A stretch of DNA of 43,678 bases from Hungatella sp. UBA3048. GTDB taxonomy: Bacteria; Bacillota; Clostridia; Lachnospirales; Lachnospiraceae. Under the pieces are notes generated by a model. It worked only from the letters and a program-made list of their open reading frames with translations. It searched no databases and was not told the DNA's origin. Location: the NCBI GenBank assembly GCA_002367105.1, contig DFCS01000027.1:6691-50368 (forward strand). Reading direction: 5' to 3'. This document shows, piece by piece, positions 23,454 to 32,873 of this stretch (position 1 is the first letter of the stretch; every line of letters starts with the position of its first letter). Made by a program: the position numbers and the translations under genes.

Positions 23454-25307
23454 ATGAAAAAGAAATGGTTCATCAAAAACTTTATTACTTTTGCACTTCC
23501 TATTTTTGCCGTTCTCCTGATGTGCGGAGCTATCACCTTATATTTTGTCTATCACGTTTTTCTGCGGGAACTGAATAAGAACAATGAGAATCTCTTAAGT
23601 CAGATTCAGACCAACGTGGAGACGATTTTAAATGAGGTAAATTCCTTAAGCCTGAATTTTGAGTTTTATACAAAGGAACAGGATTACGGGGAGTATTCCG
23701 ACAGTAATACGGTTACGCCGGAGAAGCGGGCGGTTGAGTTTGAGATGCTGAATTTTATGAATACAATAGCAAATTCAAGGCAGTATATTCATTCCATCTA
23801 TCTTCAGGTTGACAATCCGGAAAGCAGCTTTATGGTAAGCAACAACGGGAGACAGATGCCTGGACAGTTCCTGGATTCAGAATGGTTGGAGGATGCAGGG
23901 GCATTAAGGAAAATGGATGAAACTACCTGGACCAGGTACAGGGGAATCAAACGTTATTCCTTTGAATCACCGACGGATGTGATCACGGTATACCGTAAGC
24001 TGTATACGGGATTAAAGCAGGTAGGGACGGTGGCATTGAATATTTATGGTTCTTATTTTGACGAGCGGCTCAGCGCCCTTCATCTGCTGGAAGGACAGGA
24101 AATAGAGATTTATTCCAAAGATGGCGGAGCAGTATATAATTTTACATATCATGGGGATAACCCAGAAGGGAAAAGTTTCCAGCATCGGTATATTACCGTA
24201 AAGTCGGAGGGAAATGGTTATACCTACATATCTAGGGTTCCTACGGGTAAGCTGTACGAGGTTCTATATCAAATAAGTCTGCGGATTGCCTTGATTTTCC
24301 TTGTCAGTACTGCGGCAGCCCTAGGGGCATCTTATGTTGCTTCAAAGCGCAGCTATGATCGTATCTATACAATTTATCAGATTATCGAAGCAGCAGATTC
24401 TCCTTATCCCCTTCCGGAGCTTACCTCGAAAGCAAAGGATGAGTATGGATACATTATACAAAACATGATTAAGATGTTCATTGAAAGCCGCTATGTAAAA
24501 GCCCAGCTTGCAGAGAAAAAGAGCCGGTATGAGGCGATGGAGCTGTTGGCCCTTCAATCCCAAATTAACCCCCATTTCCTGTTTAATACCATTGAAACGA
24601 TTAATTGGAGTATCATCGGGCAACTGGGCTTTGAAAACCATGCAAGCAGAATGCTTGAACATCTATCGGACGTTTTGAAGTTTTCCCTGAGTAATCCCAA
24701 TGAAAAGGTGATGCTGAAAGAGGAACTATCCTATACAAAGAGCTATCTGGCCATCATGCAGGAGCGCTATCGTGACCGGTTTGATGTGATATGGGAAGTG
24801 GATGACAGCCTGCTGGACTTTTATATCATAAAAATGATTCTCCAGCCCTTGGTGGAAAATTCTATTTACCATGGCATAAAAGAAAAGGACGGAATGTGTA
24901 AGCTGAAGATCAGGCTATACCGTCTGAGTGAAAAGATCTGCCTTGAAGTCATTGATACTGGTTTGGGAATGACAAAGGAACGTCTGTTAGAAGTGAGGCA
25001 AATGATGAATTACGATAACAGGAAAAACCTAGGGGTTCACATAGGAGTCAAAAATGTATATAAACGCCTGAAATTGGTCTATGAGGAGACCTGTTCCATG
25101 ACAATAAGGAGTAAAGAAGGGCTTGGAACCAACGTGAAAATTATGTTACCGGCGGACATGGCTTTGGAGATTAAAAATTTCAACAGCGATATGATCTCAG
25201 ATGACGGAATCGATTTTGACTATTACGGTGATATGGAGTTTCCGGACAGTTCTGAATTTGCACAAATGTCAAATGGAGCACCCATGGGCAGAAAAGAGGT
25301 CAAATAG
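23454..25307 (+). CDS. YesM-type sensor histidine kinase
   Basis: 617 aa membrane kinase that should sense the sugar taken up by this operon. TM1 is about 11-33, then an extracellular sensing region of about 240 residues (dCache-like), TM2 about 275-297, a HAMP-like stretch, and the His_kinase domain with LQSQINPHFLFNTIETINW, where H374 is the predicted phosphorylation site. The HATPase domain has LQPLVENSIYHGI, VIDTGLGM and GVHIGVKNVYKRLKL. The partner response regulator is encoded about 4.6 kb downstream, after the transporter genes. AAAGGAAACAATGCC precedes ATG 23454. The terminal 40 residues are acidic and poorly conserved. Confidence 0.9.
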   Translation: MKKKWFIKNFITFALPIFAVLLMCGAITLYFVYHVFLRELNKNNENLLSQIQTNVETILNEVNSLSLNFEFYTKEQDYGEYSDSNTVTPEKRAVEFEMLNFMNTIANSRQYIHSIYLQVDNPESSFMVSNNGRQMPGQFLDSEWLEDAGALRKMDETTWTRYRGIKRYSFESPTDVITVYRKLYTGLKQVGTVALNIYGSYFDERLSALHLLEGQEIEIYSKDGGAVYNFTYHGDNPEGKSFQHRYITVKSEGNGYTYISRVPTGKLYEVLYQISLRIALIFLVSTAAALGASYVASKRSYDRIYTIYQIIEAADSPYPLPELTSKAKDEYGYIIQNMIKMFIESRYVKAQLAEKKSRYEAMELLALQSQINPHFLFNTIETINWSIIGQLGFENHASRMLEHLSDVLKFSLSNPNEKVMLKEELSYTKSYLAIMQERYRDRFDVIWEVDDSLLDFYIIKMILQPLVENSIYHGIKEKDGMCKLKIRLYRLSEKICLEVIDTGLGMTKERLLEVRQMMNYDNRKNLGVHIGVKNVYKRLKLVYEETCSMTIRSKEGLGTNVKIMLPADMALEIKNFNSDMISDDGIDFDYYGDMEFPDSSEFAQMSNGAPMGRKEVK

Positions 25308-25407
25308 AAGACATATTTTGAATAAAATGAAATCTCACCGAAAAATGCATACAATGCTACAATTAATCCATGAAAAAAAGTATGTTATCACAAAGAAAGG
25401 AGATTTT

Positions 25408-26793
25408 ATGAGAAGAGCAAAATTATTTTCATGTTCTTTGGCTGCTTTTGCAATGGTGTTAAGTCTGGCCGGATGTATGCAGAACAATGGTGCAAAAACG
25501 GAAAAGCCTGCAGAGGCTGTGAGAGCCGGTGATGCTTCAAAGTCCGGTGAGACCGACAAGGGAAATACCGCCCGGAAGGAGGGCAATACTTCTCTTCGTT
25601 TTATGTGGTGGGGAGGGGAAACGCGCCATAAGGCAACGGTTGATGCGCTGGAGCTTTACAAAAAAATCGCACCTGACGTAGAGGTTAAAACAGAGTATTC
25701 AGGCTGGGATGGGTATTTTGACAAGCTGACCACTCAGTTGGCGGCTAACACAGGGCCTGATGTAGTTCAGATGTCCTATACCAATGTAGCCGAATACGTT
25801 GCCAGAAACCAATTGGTTCCGCTGGATGAGTATATCGATAAGGGCATTCTTGATGTAAGCAATTTATCAGAATCAACGCTTGATATGTACCGCATGGACG
25901 GAAAATTATATGCGGTTCCGGCAGGTGTAAGCACGTCCCTTTTGTTTTACAATAAGGACTATTTTGATAAGGCCGGAGTGCCCTATCCTACAGAGGACTG
26001 GACGTGGGATGATTATATGGATGCAGCCAGAAAGCTGACCATGGACACGGATGGGGACGGTAAGACGGATGTCTGGGGAACTGCTAATATGGTAAATCCT
26101 GCGGGACCGGACATCACTTTCAAGAAATATATCTATGAGCGTGGAGGCAGGATGTGGAGCAATGACTTAAAGTCAGTGGCTTTTAATTCTGCAGAAGGGC
26201 TTGCGGTAGTTGAATTCATAAAGAAGCCGTTGGATGAAGGAATTATGCCTCCTCTTGAGATAACAGCTTCCAATCCTCAGAATGTGGATGATTTCCAGAC
26301 CGGAAAGACTGCAATGATTATCAATGTTTCTCCAATGACCCAGACCTATATGGGGATGGGGATTAATTTTGGGATTGAGTGTACCCCCAAGGGAGTGGAA
26401 AAGGCTGCCCTATGGGTCAATCCGAGCATGGTTTACTGCATTACAAAGGATTGCAAATCGCCTGAGAATGCGGCTGGATTGATTGATTTCATGGTAAACA
26501 GTGAAGACGCCGGAGATATCCTGCTGCTTGAGCGTGGCGTTCCGGGAAACAGCGCGATCAGAAGCCGTATATCTGGTTCACTTAGCGAAATGGAAAAGAG
26601 GATGCTTGAATGTATTGAAAAATCCACATCAACGGACATTGAAAATGAGCCTTTCCCGTCAGGGTATATGGAGATTCATTCTATGCTGGTACGTGAATTT
26701 GAGAATATGATGTTCGGCAAATATACCCCTCAGGAATTCCTCGATGTAGTTGAGAAGGAAAGCAATAAGATACTTGAGAAATTCAGCGAATAG
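25408..26793 (+). CDS. Sugar ABC transporter solute-binding lipoprotein
   Basis: 461 aa family 1 (MalE/UgpB-like) extracellular binding protein. The signal peptide MRRAKLFSCSLAAFAMVLSL is followed by AGC, making Cys23 the lipidation site, then a low-complexity linker to about residue 60. The mature domain begins LRFMWWGGETRHKATVDALELY. KLYAVPAGVSTSLLFYNKDYF is the conserved hinge region and EDWTWDDYMDAARKLT the usual C-lobe entry. Gene context (nagA, nagB) suggests an amino-sugar oligosaccharide or N-acetylglucosamine as ligand; this is inference. The start ATG 25408 follows AAGAAAGGAGATTTT; an open frame back to 25201 overlaps the kinase gene and is not used. Confidence 0.92.
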   Translation: MRRAKLFSCSLAAFAMVLSLAGCMQNNGAKTEKPAEAVRAGDASKSGETDKGNTARKEGNTSLRFMWWGGETRHKATVDALELYKKIAPDVEVKTEYSGWDGYFDKLTTQLAANTGPDVVQMSYTNVAEYVARNQLVPLDEYIDKGILDVSNLSESTLDMYRMDGKLYAVPAGVSTSLLFYNKDYFDKAGVPYPTEDWTWDDYMDAARKLTMDTDGDGKTDVWGTANMVNPAGPDITFKKYIYERGGRMWSNDLKSVAFNSAEGLAVVEFIKKPLDEGIMPPLEITASNPQNVDDFQTGKTAMIINVSPMTQTYMGMGINFGIECTPKGVEKAALWVNPSMVYCITKDCKSPENAAGLIDFMVNSEDAGDILLLERGVPGNSAIRSRISGSLSEMEKRMLECIEKSTSTDIENEPFPSGYMEIHSMLVREFENMMFGKYTPQEFLDVVEKESNKILEKFSE

Positions 26794-26833
26794 GAGTGAG
26801 TGCCTGCTGATTAGAAAGAGAAAGGAGAAGGCT

Positions 26834-27733
26834 GTGTTCGGTGAAAAAAAGCCTTTTGACAGTGGAAAGTATAAAAACAAAGAAGCGTTCCTTTTCCTCC
26901 TTCCATGGATTTTAGGAGTCCTGTTGTTTACGGTGGGGCCAATGATTCAGTCCCTGTGGCTGTCCTTTACTGATTATTCCATCTACAGTGAAGCTAAATT
27001 CATTGGCCTTCAGAATTTTATAGAAATGTTTAGCGAAGACAGGATGTTTAAGCACAGCCTGCTCATAACACTAAGGTACGTGTTTCTGTTTGTCCCGATC
27101 AAACTGATTGCAGCCTTGCTGATTGCGGTATTGCTAAATCAGAATGTGAAGGGAATGTCTGTTTACCGCACCATATACTATATCCCGTCCATTGTGGGTG
27201 CAGGGATTGCTATGGCTGTGACATGGAAGATTGTTTTGTCCAGAGACGGGTTTGTAAATGAATTCTTAAGAATCTTCGGTCTGGGGCCCTTTGACTTTCT
27301 GACCAATCCCAAAATGTCCTTAACAACCCTGGCGCTTATGGGGGCATGGCAGTTTGGGTCGGCTATGGTTGTTTTTCTGGCGGCTTTAAAGCAGGTCCCC
27401 AGGGAATTATATGAAGCCGGTGATATTGATGGGGCCGGAAAGGTTAATCAGTTTTATAAGATTACGCTTCCCATGATATCGTCCACGATTCTGTTTAATT
27501 TGATTATGGGCATCATCAATGCATTCCAGGTATTTACCCAGGTTTCTGTCATAACAAACGGAGGTCCGGCGGATTCTACATACGTGTACATGCTTCATCT
27601 TTACAGGACTGCTTTCGAGTCCCACCGGATGGGATACTCATCAGCTCTGGCCTGGGTGCTGACGTTCATTATACTAGCGTTTGCATTGGTGATATTTAAA
27701 TCGTCTCAAAAGTGGGTGTATTATGAAAACTGA
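26834..27733 (+). CDS. Sugar ABC transporter permease 1 (MalF/UgpA type)
   Basis: 299 aa with six hydrophobic helices; the first is FLFLLPWILGVLLFTVGPMIQSLWLSF. The ATPase-contact EAA loop is ELYEAGDIDGAGKVNQFYKITLPM. TNGGPADSTYVYMLHLYRTAF is typical of the C-terminal end. GTG 26834 is selected as start because AAAGGAG (26821-26827) precedes it; the open frame reaching back to 26750 would overlap the binding-protein gene. No ATPase gene is present in this operon, so a shared MsmX-type ATPase encoded elsewhere must energise the transporter, as is common in Firmicutes. Confidence 0.9.
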   Translation: MFGEKKPFDSGKYKNKEAFLFLLPWILGVLLFTVGPMIQSLWLSFTDYSIYSEAKFIGLQNFIEMFSEDRMFKHSLLITLRYVFLFVPIKLIAALLIAVLLNQNVKGMSVYRTIYYIPSIVGAGIAMAVTWKIVLSRDGFVNEFLRIFGLGPFDFLTNPKMSLTTLALMGAWQFGSAMVVFLAALKQVPRELYEAGDIDGAGKVNQFYKITLPMISSTILFNLIMGIINAFQVFTQVSVITNGGPADSTYVYMLHLYRTAFESHRMGYSSALAWVLTFIILAFALVIFKSSQKWVYYEN

Positions 27734-28610
27734 TAAAATGTGGGTATTTTGCATGAACAGGAGAATTAAGAATAATCAGAAATTCAAGAATGCCATAACC
27801 CATGTGATCTTAATCATGGGAAGCTTTATAATGCTTTTTCCTATGATATGGCTGGTCAGCGGTGTTTTCAAGCCGGGTTCAGAAATATTCAGCGGTGATT
27901 TTCAATTAATCAGCGAAAACTTCACCTTGAAAAACTTTGCTGATGGGTGGAATATTAATCCGAACCATTCATTCGGGTACTTTTTAAAAAACACCTTTGT
28001 AATGGTAGGAGTCGTTATTGGGGGAACTGTGATCTCCAGCTCCCTGGCAGGCTTTGCGTTTGCGCGGCTTAACTTTATTGGAAAATGGCCGCTGTTCATA
28101 TTTATGCTGGCAACCATGATGCTTCCGTCCCAGGTGACATTAATACCAAAGTACATCATGTTCAGCAAAATAGGCTGGATTGACAGCTATCTGCCTTTTT
28201 CAATCCCGGCATTTTGTGCGGTAAATGGATTCCATGTATTTTTGATGGTGCAGTTTATCCGAGGGATACCCAAGGAGCTTGATGAGGCAGCTTATATGGA
28301 CGGCTGCAGTACCTTTGGTATTTATGGAAGAATCATCATGCCGCTGTGCAAGCCAGTGCTGTTCTCCGTTGCCATTTTTACATTCATATGGACCTGGGAT
28401 GATTATTTAAACCAATTAATTTACATAAGCTCAGTTGATAAGTTTACGGTATCTCTGTTTCTCAGAAGCTTGATTGACAGCACCTCCAGCATATCATGGG
28501 GGCCGCTTCTGGCCAATACGCTGATCAGCCTGATACCGGGTATTGTTTTGTTCTTCATAGCGCAGCCTTATTTTGTGGAAGGCATTGCCACTTCAGGATT
28601 AAAGGGATAG
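27723..28610 (+). CDS. Sugar ABC transporter permease 2 (MalG/UgpE type)
   Basis: 295 aa, six helices. VILIMGSFIMLFPMIWLVSGVFK opens the membrane part, and the EAA loop reads ELDEAAYMDGCSTFGIYGRIIMPL. The C-terminus QPYFVEGIATSGLKG is the classic MalG-type end. It overlaps permease 1 by 11 bases, so the two are translated together, as expected for a heterodimer. The start could instead be ATG 27753, which loses ten poorly conserved residues. Confidence 0.9.
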   Translation: MKTDKMWVFCMNRRIKNNQKFKNAITHVILIMGSFIMLFPMIWLVSGVFKPGSEIFSGDFQLISENFTLKNFADGWNINPNHSFGYFLKNTFVMVGVVIGGTVISSSLAGFAFARLNFIGKWPLFIFMLATMMLPSQVTLIPKYIMFSKIGWIDSYLPFSIPAFCAVNGFHVFLMVQFIRGIPKELDEAAYMDGCSTFGIYGRIIMPLCKPVLFSVAIFTFIWTWDDYLNQLIYISSVDKFTVSLFLRSLIDSTSSISWGPLLANTLISLIPGIVLFFIAQPYFVEGIATSGLKG

Positions 28611-28620
28611 GGGGATAAAA

Positions 28621-29889
28621 ATGTTGAATCATAAGAAAGTCAGAGTAGGAGTGATTGGATGCGGGAACAGGGGCTCCGCCTATTCGGATTATATATTAAA
28701 CCATCCGGAGGAGGCAGAGATTGCCTATGTCTGTGATATACTGCCTGAAAGGCTTGAAAAAGTCGGTAATAAATATGGTGTTCCGGAGGAGAGAAGGTTT
28801 TCTAATGCAAAGGACATGATGAGCCGGCTTCAGGATGTTGATTTGGTGATTGTGTCAACTCTGGATGGGGACCATTTTAAACATGCAACCATGGTTCTGG
28901 AAAAAGGCATTAACTGCCTTTTAGAAAAACCCATGTCGCCTGAGCCCTGGGAATGTCTGGAGCTGGTGCGTCTGGCCAAGGCCAATGACTGTCATCTGTT
29001 GGTGTGCCACGTTCTTCGGTACACTCCCGTTTTCAGCACCATTAAACAGCTTCTGGAGGAGGAGGCGATAGGGCGGATCATTTCCGTTCATCATGCGGAA
29101 AATGCATCCTATACGCATATTGCCCACAGCTATGTGCGGGGGAATTTCCGGAATTTTAGCCCCATCATCCTAGCCAAGTCCTGCCACGATCTGGATATTT
29201 TAAACTGGCTCATAGGAAAGAAATGTGTAAAGGTCAGCTCCTTTGGCGAACTGACTTATTTTAAAAAGGAAAATGCTCCGGCGGGTTCCGCCGAACGATG
29301 TATGGATTGCTCCGTTGAACAGGAATGTCCGTTTTCAGCAATGAAGCAATATCTGACGGACAATGTGGCCTGGCCAACCAGCATGATTAGCGTTGACACT
29401 TCCCTGGAGGCGAGAAAAATGGCTTTGCGGGAGGGTGGTTATGGCCGGTGCGTGTTCCATTGTGACAATGCAGTTGCCGACCACCAGGTTGTCAATATGC
29501 TGTACGAAGACGGGATTACGGCATCCTTTAACTTAAATGGGTTTAATGCTACGGAGACCAGAGAGCTTCGCATACTGGGAACGAAAGGCGACTTAAGGGC
29601 CAACATGGAGAAGAATTACGTAACGGTCCGCCTCTTTGGGGAGACGGAGGAGAGGATTATCCGGCCAAAGGCGGCAGAAGGAACTCATAGCGGCGGGGAT
29701 ACCATGTTGATGAGGGATGTAATATCCATGATCCGGAGTAAAAACTGGGAGTCGGCCAGAACCAGCGCGGAACTGTCAGTGGACAGCCACATCATGGCTT
29801 TCGCGGCAGAGGAATCAAGGCATAAGAGTATCGTTGTGGATATAGAGGAATTTAAGAAAGAAAACTTAAAAAGCAAGAACTGTAAATAA
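28621..29889 (+). CDS. Gfo/Idh/MocA oxidoreductase with a cysteine cluster
   Basis: 422 aa NAD(P)-dependent sugar oxidoreductase. The Rossmann fold opens VRVGVIGCGNRGSAYSDY (7-24), with the conserved EKP at 102-104 and the catalytic-type KSCHDLDIL (186-194). Unusually, a cysteine set lies in the substrate domain: C227, C230 and C236 (CMDCSVEQEC) plus C277 and C281 (CVFHC), which may hold a metal. The operon suggests it modifies the imported amino sugar before NagA/NagB, for example by oxidation at C3, but the substrate is unknown. It starts ten bases after permease 2 with GGGGGAT as ribosome site. A glycosidase role (GH109 shares this fold) cannot be excluded. Confidence 0.82.
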   Translation: MLNHKKVRVGVIGCGNRGSAYSDYILNHPEEAEIAYVCDILPERLEKVGNKYGVPEERRFSNAKDMMSRLQDVDLVIVSTLDGDHFKHATMVLEKGINCLLEKPMSPEPWECLELVRLAKANDCHLLVCHVLRYTPVFSTIKQLLEEEAIGRIISVHHAENASYTHIAHSYVRGNFRNFSPIILAKSCHDLDILNWLIGKKCVKVSSFGELTYFKKENAPAGSAERCMDCSVEQECPFSAMKQYLTDNVAWPTSMISVDTSLEARKMALREGGYGRCVFHCDNAVADHQVVNMLYEDGITASFNLNGFNATETRELRILGTKGDLRANMEKNYVTVRLFGETEERIIRPKAAEGTHSGGDTMLMRDVISMIRSKNWESARTSAELSVDSHIMAFAAEESRHKSIVVDIEEFKKENLKSKNCK

Positions 29890-29931
29890 CAGGCAGCAAA
29901 GATGAAAAATAGGAATCAGGTGAGGGATATC

Positions 29932-30684
29932 ATGTATCAATTACTTATCGTTGATGACGAGGTGACAATCCGTACAAGCTTAGCAAATTATTTTCCCTGG
30001 GAGCAGGAGGGGTTTGAAGTGGCCGGCGTCTGCGAAGATGGAAGGGAAGCCATTGCATTTATTGAATCCAACCCAATCGATGTTCTGCTGATTGATATCA
30101 TGATGCCCCATGTGACAGGTATTGAGGTGGCGCAGTACATTTATGAGAACAAGCTGAATATAAAGGTGATTCTTTTAAGCGCACATGGAGAATTCTCATA
30201 CGCTCAGGCCAGCATGCGCGTAGGCGTCCGTCATTATGTCTTAAAGCCCACGAAATACGAAGAGCTGAAGCAGACGTTCAAGGAGATGCGGGAGGAGCTT
30301 GACCGGGAACGGACGCAGAAGGGTAAGGAAACCTGGGAAGACGCAGATGTGATTGAACGCATCCGGAATTATATTGATGAGAACTGCGCAAAAGCCAGTC
30401 TGGAAGAGATTTCGGAATTGTTTCATCTGAACCTCTTTTACATCAGCCGCCTGTTTAAAAAGAAAACGAATATGAATTATATGGATTATCTGACAAAGGT
30501 CCGGATGGAAAAGGCAAAGCAGATGATAAATAATTCGGATTGCCTTATAAACGAGATTTGTATCCAGGTAGGGTATTCAGATCCGCGCAGCTTTTCAAAG
30601 GCATTTAAGAAATATTTTGGGGTCTCTCCAAGGGAGTGCAGAGGTGAGCTGTCAAAAGTGAAGGAGGATGATTTTTATGGTTGA
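29932..30684 (+). CDS. YesN-type response regulator with AraC DNA-binding domain
   Basis: 250 aa, half the usual length of large YesN proteins because the linker between domains is short. Receiver domain (1-120): LLIVDDEVTIR with the acidic pair, the phosphoacceptor D in DVLLIDIMMPH, and K in VLKPTKYEEL. The AraC domain (about 150-250) has two helix-turn-helices: ASLEEISELFHLNLFYISRLFK and INEICIQVGYSDPRSFSKAFKKYFGVSPRE. It pairs with the YesM-like kinase that opens the operon. ATG 29932 follows CAGGTGAGGGATATC; the frame back to 29902 lacks a ribosome site. Its stop overlaps the nagB start by eight bases. Confidence 0.9.
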   Translation: MYQLLIVDDEVTIRTSLANYFPWEQEGFEVAGVCEDGREAIAFIESNPIDVLLIDIMMPHVTGIEVAQYIYENKLNIKVILLSAHGEFSYAQASMRVGVRHYVLKPTKYEELKQTFKEMREELDRERTQKGKETWEDADVIERIRNYIDENCAKASLEEISELFHLNLFYISRLFKKKTNMNYMDYLTKVRMEKAKQMINNSDCLINEICIQVGYSDPRSFSKAFKKYFGVSPRECRGELSKVKEDDFYG

Positions 30685-31444
30685 ATCGGTTTATAAAACA
30701 AAGATTGATGAGCTGCAGCTCTGTGTCTTTCAGACAAGAGAGCAGATGGGGAAATATGCGGCAAAGGATGCGGCGGACTGCATGAAAGAGCTTTTGAAGC
30801 AGAAAGAAAAGATTCGTATGGTATTTGCTGCGGCTCCTTCCCAAAATGAGTTTTTGGAGGCACTGAAACAGATAGAGGATATCCCATGGGACAGAGTGGA
30901 GGCTTTCCATATGGATGAGTACATCGGACTTGAGCCGGATGCCAACCAGCGTTTTAGTACCTTTCTTCTAAAATCCATATTTGATGATGTAAAGCCTCAA
31001 ACGGTCCATCTCTTGATGCCGGAGAAGGATAATCCGGAAATGGAATGTGATAGATATGAAAGACTTCTGGAAGAAGAGGAGATTGATATTGTATGCCTGG
31101 GAATCGGGGAAAACGGGCATATTGCCTTTAACGACCCGGAAGTTGCGGATTTTCATGATCCTAAGAAAGTAAAGGTGGTAAAGCTGGATTCAATATGCAG
31201 GCAGCAGCAGGTAAATGACGGCTGTTTTGAAAACATCGGCCAAGTACCCACTCATGCGGTGACCCTTACCATACCAATGCTGCTGTCGGGACGGCATTTA
31301 TTCACCATCGTTCCCGGAGCAAATAAACAATGGGCTGCTCAGAGAGCACTGACAGGGCCTATCTCCGAGGAATGCCCGGCATCGATTCTTAGGACACATG
31401 AGGGCTGCAGGTTCTATGGGGATGTTAATTCTTATCCGGTATGA
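30677..31444 (+). CDS. nagB: Glucosamine-6-phosphate deaminase family protein
   Basis: Converts glucosamine-6-phosphate to fructose-6-phosphate and ammonia. 255 aa. AAPSQNEFLEAL is the phosphate-binding loop, WDRVEAFHMDEYIGL the conserved region with the catalytic aspartate, and CLGIGENGHIAFNDPEVADFHDP the active-site loop. TLTIPMLLSG and VPGANKQWAAQRAL complete the family pattern. The GENGHIAF form and the short C-terminus are those of Firmicute NagB-like enzymes. AAGGAGG (30661-30667) sets ATG 30677. Translation is coupled to the regulator gene by the overlap. Confidence 0.88.
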   Translation: MVESVYKTKIDELQLCVFQTREQMGKYAAKDAADCMKELLKQKEKIRMVFAAAPSQNEFLEALKQIEDIPWDRVEAFHMDEYIGLEPDANQRFSTFLLKSIFDDVKPQTVHLLMPEKDNPEMECDRYERLLEEEEIDIVCLGIGENGHIAFNDPEVADFHDPKKVKVVKLDSICRQQQVNDGCFENIGQVPTHAVTLTIPMLLSGRHLFTIVPGANKQWAAQRALTGPISEECPASILRTHEGCRFYGDVNSYPV

Positions 31445-31510
31445 GCCAGATTTTAACCTCATCAAGTAGCGAAGAGGATTGCGAATATCTGATTGACTCA
31501 GGGGGTATAG

Positions 31511-32692
31511 ATGAGAACTATATTAAAAAATGGAAAAGTAATAACTCCGCTGCGAATAATCGACGGGGCGGGGATTATGATGATCAATGGGATCATTGAA
31601 CAGATACTGGAGGATGGTCAATGGGAATGGTTGGAGGGTGATGAGGTAATTGATGTAAAGGGGCGTTACATTTCCCCTGGATTCATAGACCTTCATACCC
31701 ATGGAGGAGGCGGAAGTGATTTTATGGATGGCACCCTGGATGCAATCTTGACGGGCGTCAGGACCCATATGAAGCATGGAACCACAACCATTGTTCCCAC
31801 TACCATTGCCAGCAGCAAAGAGAATTTGTTCGGTATATTAAAATGCATGAAAGAGAGCAGGCACCAGAAGGGGATCCCGAATATATTGGGACTCCATTTG
31901 GAAGGACCGTATTTTTCCATGGAACAGCGGGGCGCTCAGGATCCGAAGTATATAAAAAATCCACAGCGGGAGGATTATCAGGAGATTCTCAGCTGCAGTG
32001 ATGATATTGTCAGATGGACGGCTGCACCGGAGCTTCCTGGAGCGATGGAATTTGGAAGGGAATTGAGCAAAAGAGGAATCGTATGCTCCATGGGCCATAG
32101 TAATGCTATCTATGAAGATGTAATAAGGGCTTATGAGAACGGCTACAGCATGATAACCCATTTTTATTCCGGCATGTCTATGGTAAAAAGAATCAATTCT
32201 TTCCGTTATTCCGGAATTGTGGAGAGCGGTTACCTGATGGATGAGCTGTTTGTGGAGGTCATTGCAGATGGAATGCATCTGCCGGAGAGCCTGCTGAAGC
32301 TGATTTATAAAATAAAAGGACCGGATAAAATCTGTCTGGTAACAGATTCCATGAGAGCTGCAGGATGCGGGGATGGGGAATCCATCCTGGGTAATGTGGT
32401 AACCGGACAAAAAGTAATCGTGGAGGACGGCGTTGCAAAGCTTAAGGACCGTTCGGCATTTGCAGGAAGTGTAGCCACAGCAGACCGCCTGGTGCGGACT
32501 ATGGTTCAGACCGCCGGTGTGCCGCTGGTGGATGCGGTCAAGATGATGACCTTAACACCGGCCAGAGCCATGGGAATCAACCACAAAAAAGGAAGCCTAC
32601 TTCCCGGCAAGGATGGGGATGTTATAGTGTTTGATGAGGATATACAGGTGAAGCTGGTTGTGGTTGGGGGAAAGATTATGTTTGAAGGATAG
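31511..32692 (+). CDS. nagA: N-acetylglucosamine-6-phosphate deacetylase
   Basis: Removes the acetyl group from N-acetylglucosamine-6-phosphate to supply NagB. 393 aa amidohydrolase. The metal site is FIDLHTHGGGGSDFMD, then HLEGPYFSMEQRGAQ with the metal glutamate, MGHSNA and HFYSGMS, and the catalytic aspartate in LVTDSMRAAG. PARAMGINHKKGSLLPGKDGDVIVFD is the usual C-terminal stretch. The start ATG 31511 follows CAGGGGGTATAG. It is the last gene of the operon; nagB then nagA gives deacetylation and deamination of imported amino sugar. A strong terminator follows. Confidence 0.93.
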   Translation: MRTILKNGKVITPLRIIDGAGIMMINGIIEQILEDGQWEWLEGDEVIDVKGRYISPGFIDLHTHGGGGSDFMDGTLDAILTGVRTHMKHGTTTIVPTTIASSKENLFGILKCMKESRHQKGIPNILGLHLEGPYFSMEQRGAQDPKYIKNPQREDYQEILSCSDDIVRWTAAPELPGAMEFGRELSKRGIVCSMGHSNAIYEDVIRAYENGYSMITHFYSGMSMVKRINSFRYSGIVESGYLMDELFVEVIADGMHLPESLLKLIYKIKGPDKICLVTDSMRAAGCGDGESILGNVVTGQKVIVEDGVAKLKDRSAFAGSVATADRLVRTMVQTAGVPLVDAVKMMTLTPARAMGINHKKGSLLPGKDGDVIVFDEDIQVKLVVVGGKIMFEG

Positions 32693-32715
32693 GTGAGAGC
32701 ATATAGTTTAAAATG

Positions 32716-32754
32716 GGCAGGAAATCTGTTATTATGGATTTCCTGCCTTTTTTT
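32716..32754 (+). terminator. Terminator of the amino-sugar operon
   Basis: GGCAGGAAATC (32716-32726) pairs perfectly with GATTTCCTGCC (32737-32747), followed by seven T. Confidence 0.9.
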
Positions 32755-32873
32755 ATGACAAATATGGACACCTTCGGAACTGCATTTTTAAAATAAAAAA
32801 CGCTTCCAGTTAGTAAGAAGCGGATAAATGAACTCTTTAGGGGGGCCCAGTCACTTCGCTGATGATTTACATC

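Noticed and set aside
25201..25407. 69-residue N-terminal extension of the sugar-binding lipoprotein
   Set aside because: Overlaps the kinase gene, and it would bury the signal peptide whose lipobox and ribosome site fix the start at 25408.
31838..32410. 190-codon open frame on the - strand inside nagA
   Set aside because: Antisense to conserved nagA motifs, no family resemblance, no promoter seen.
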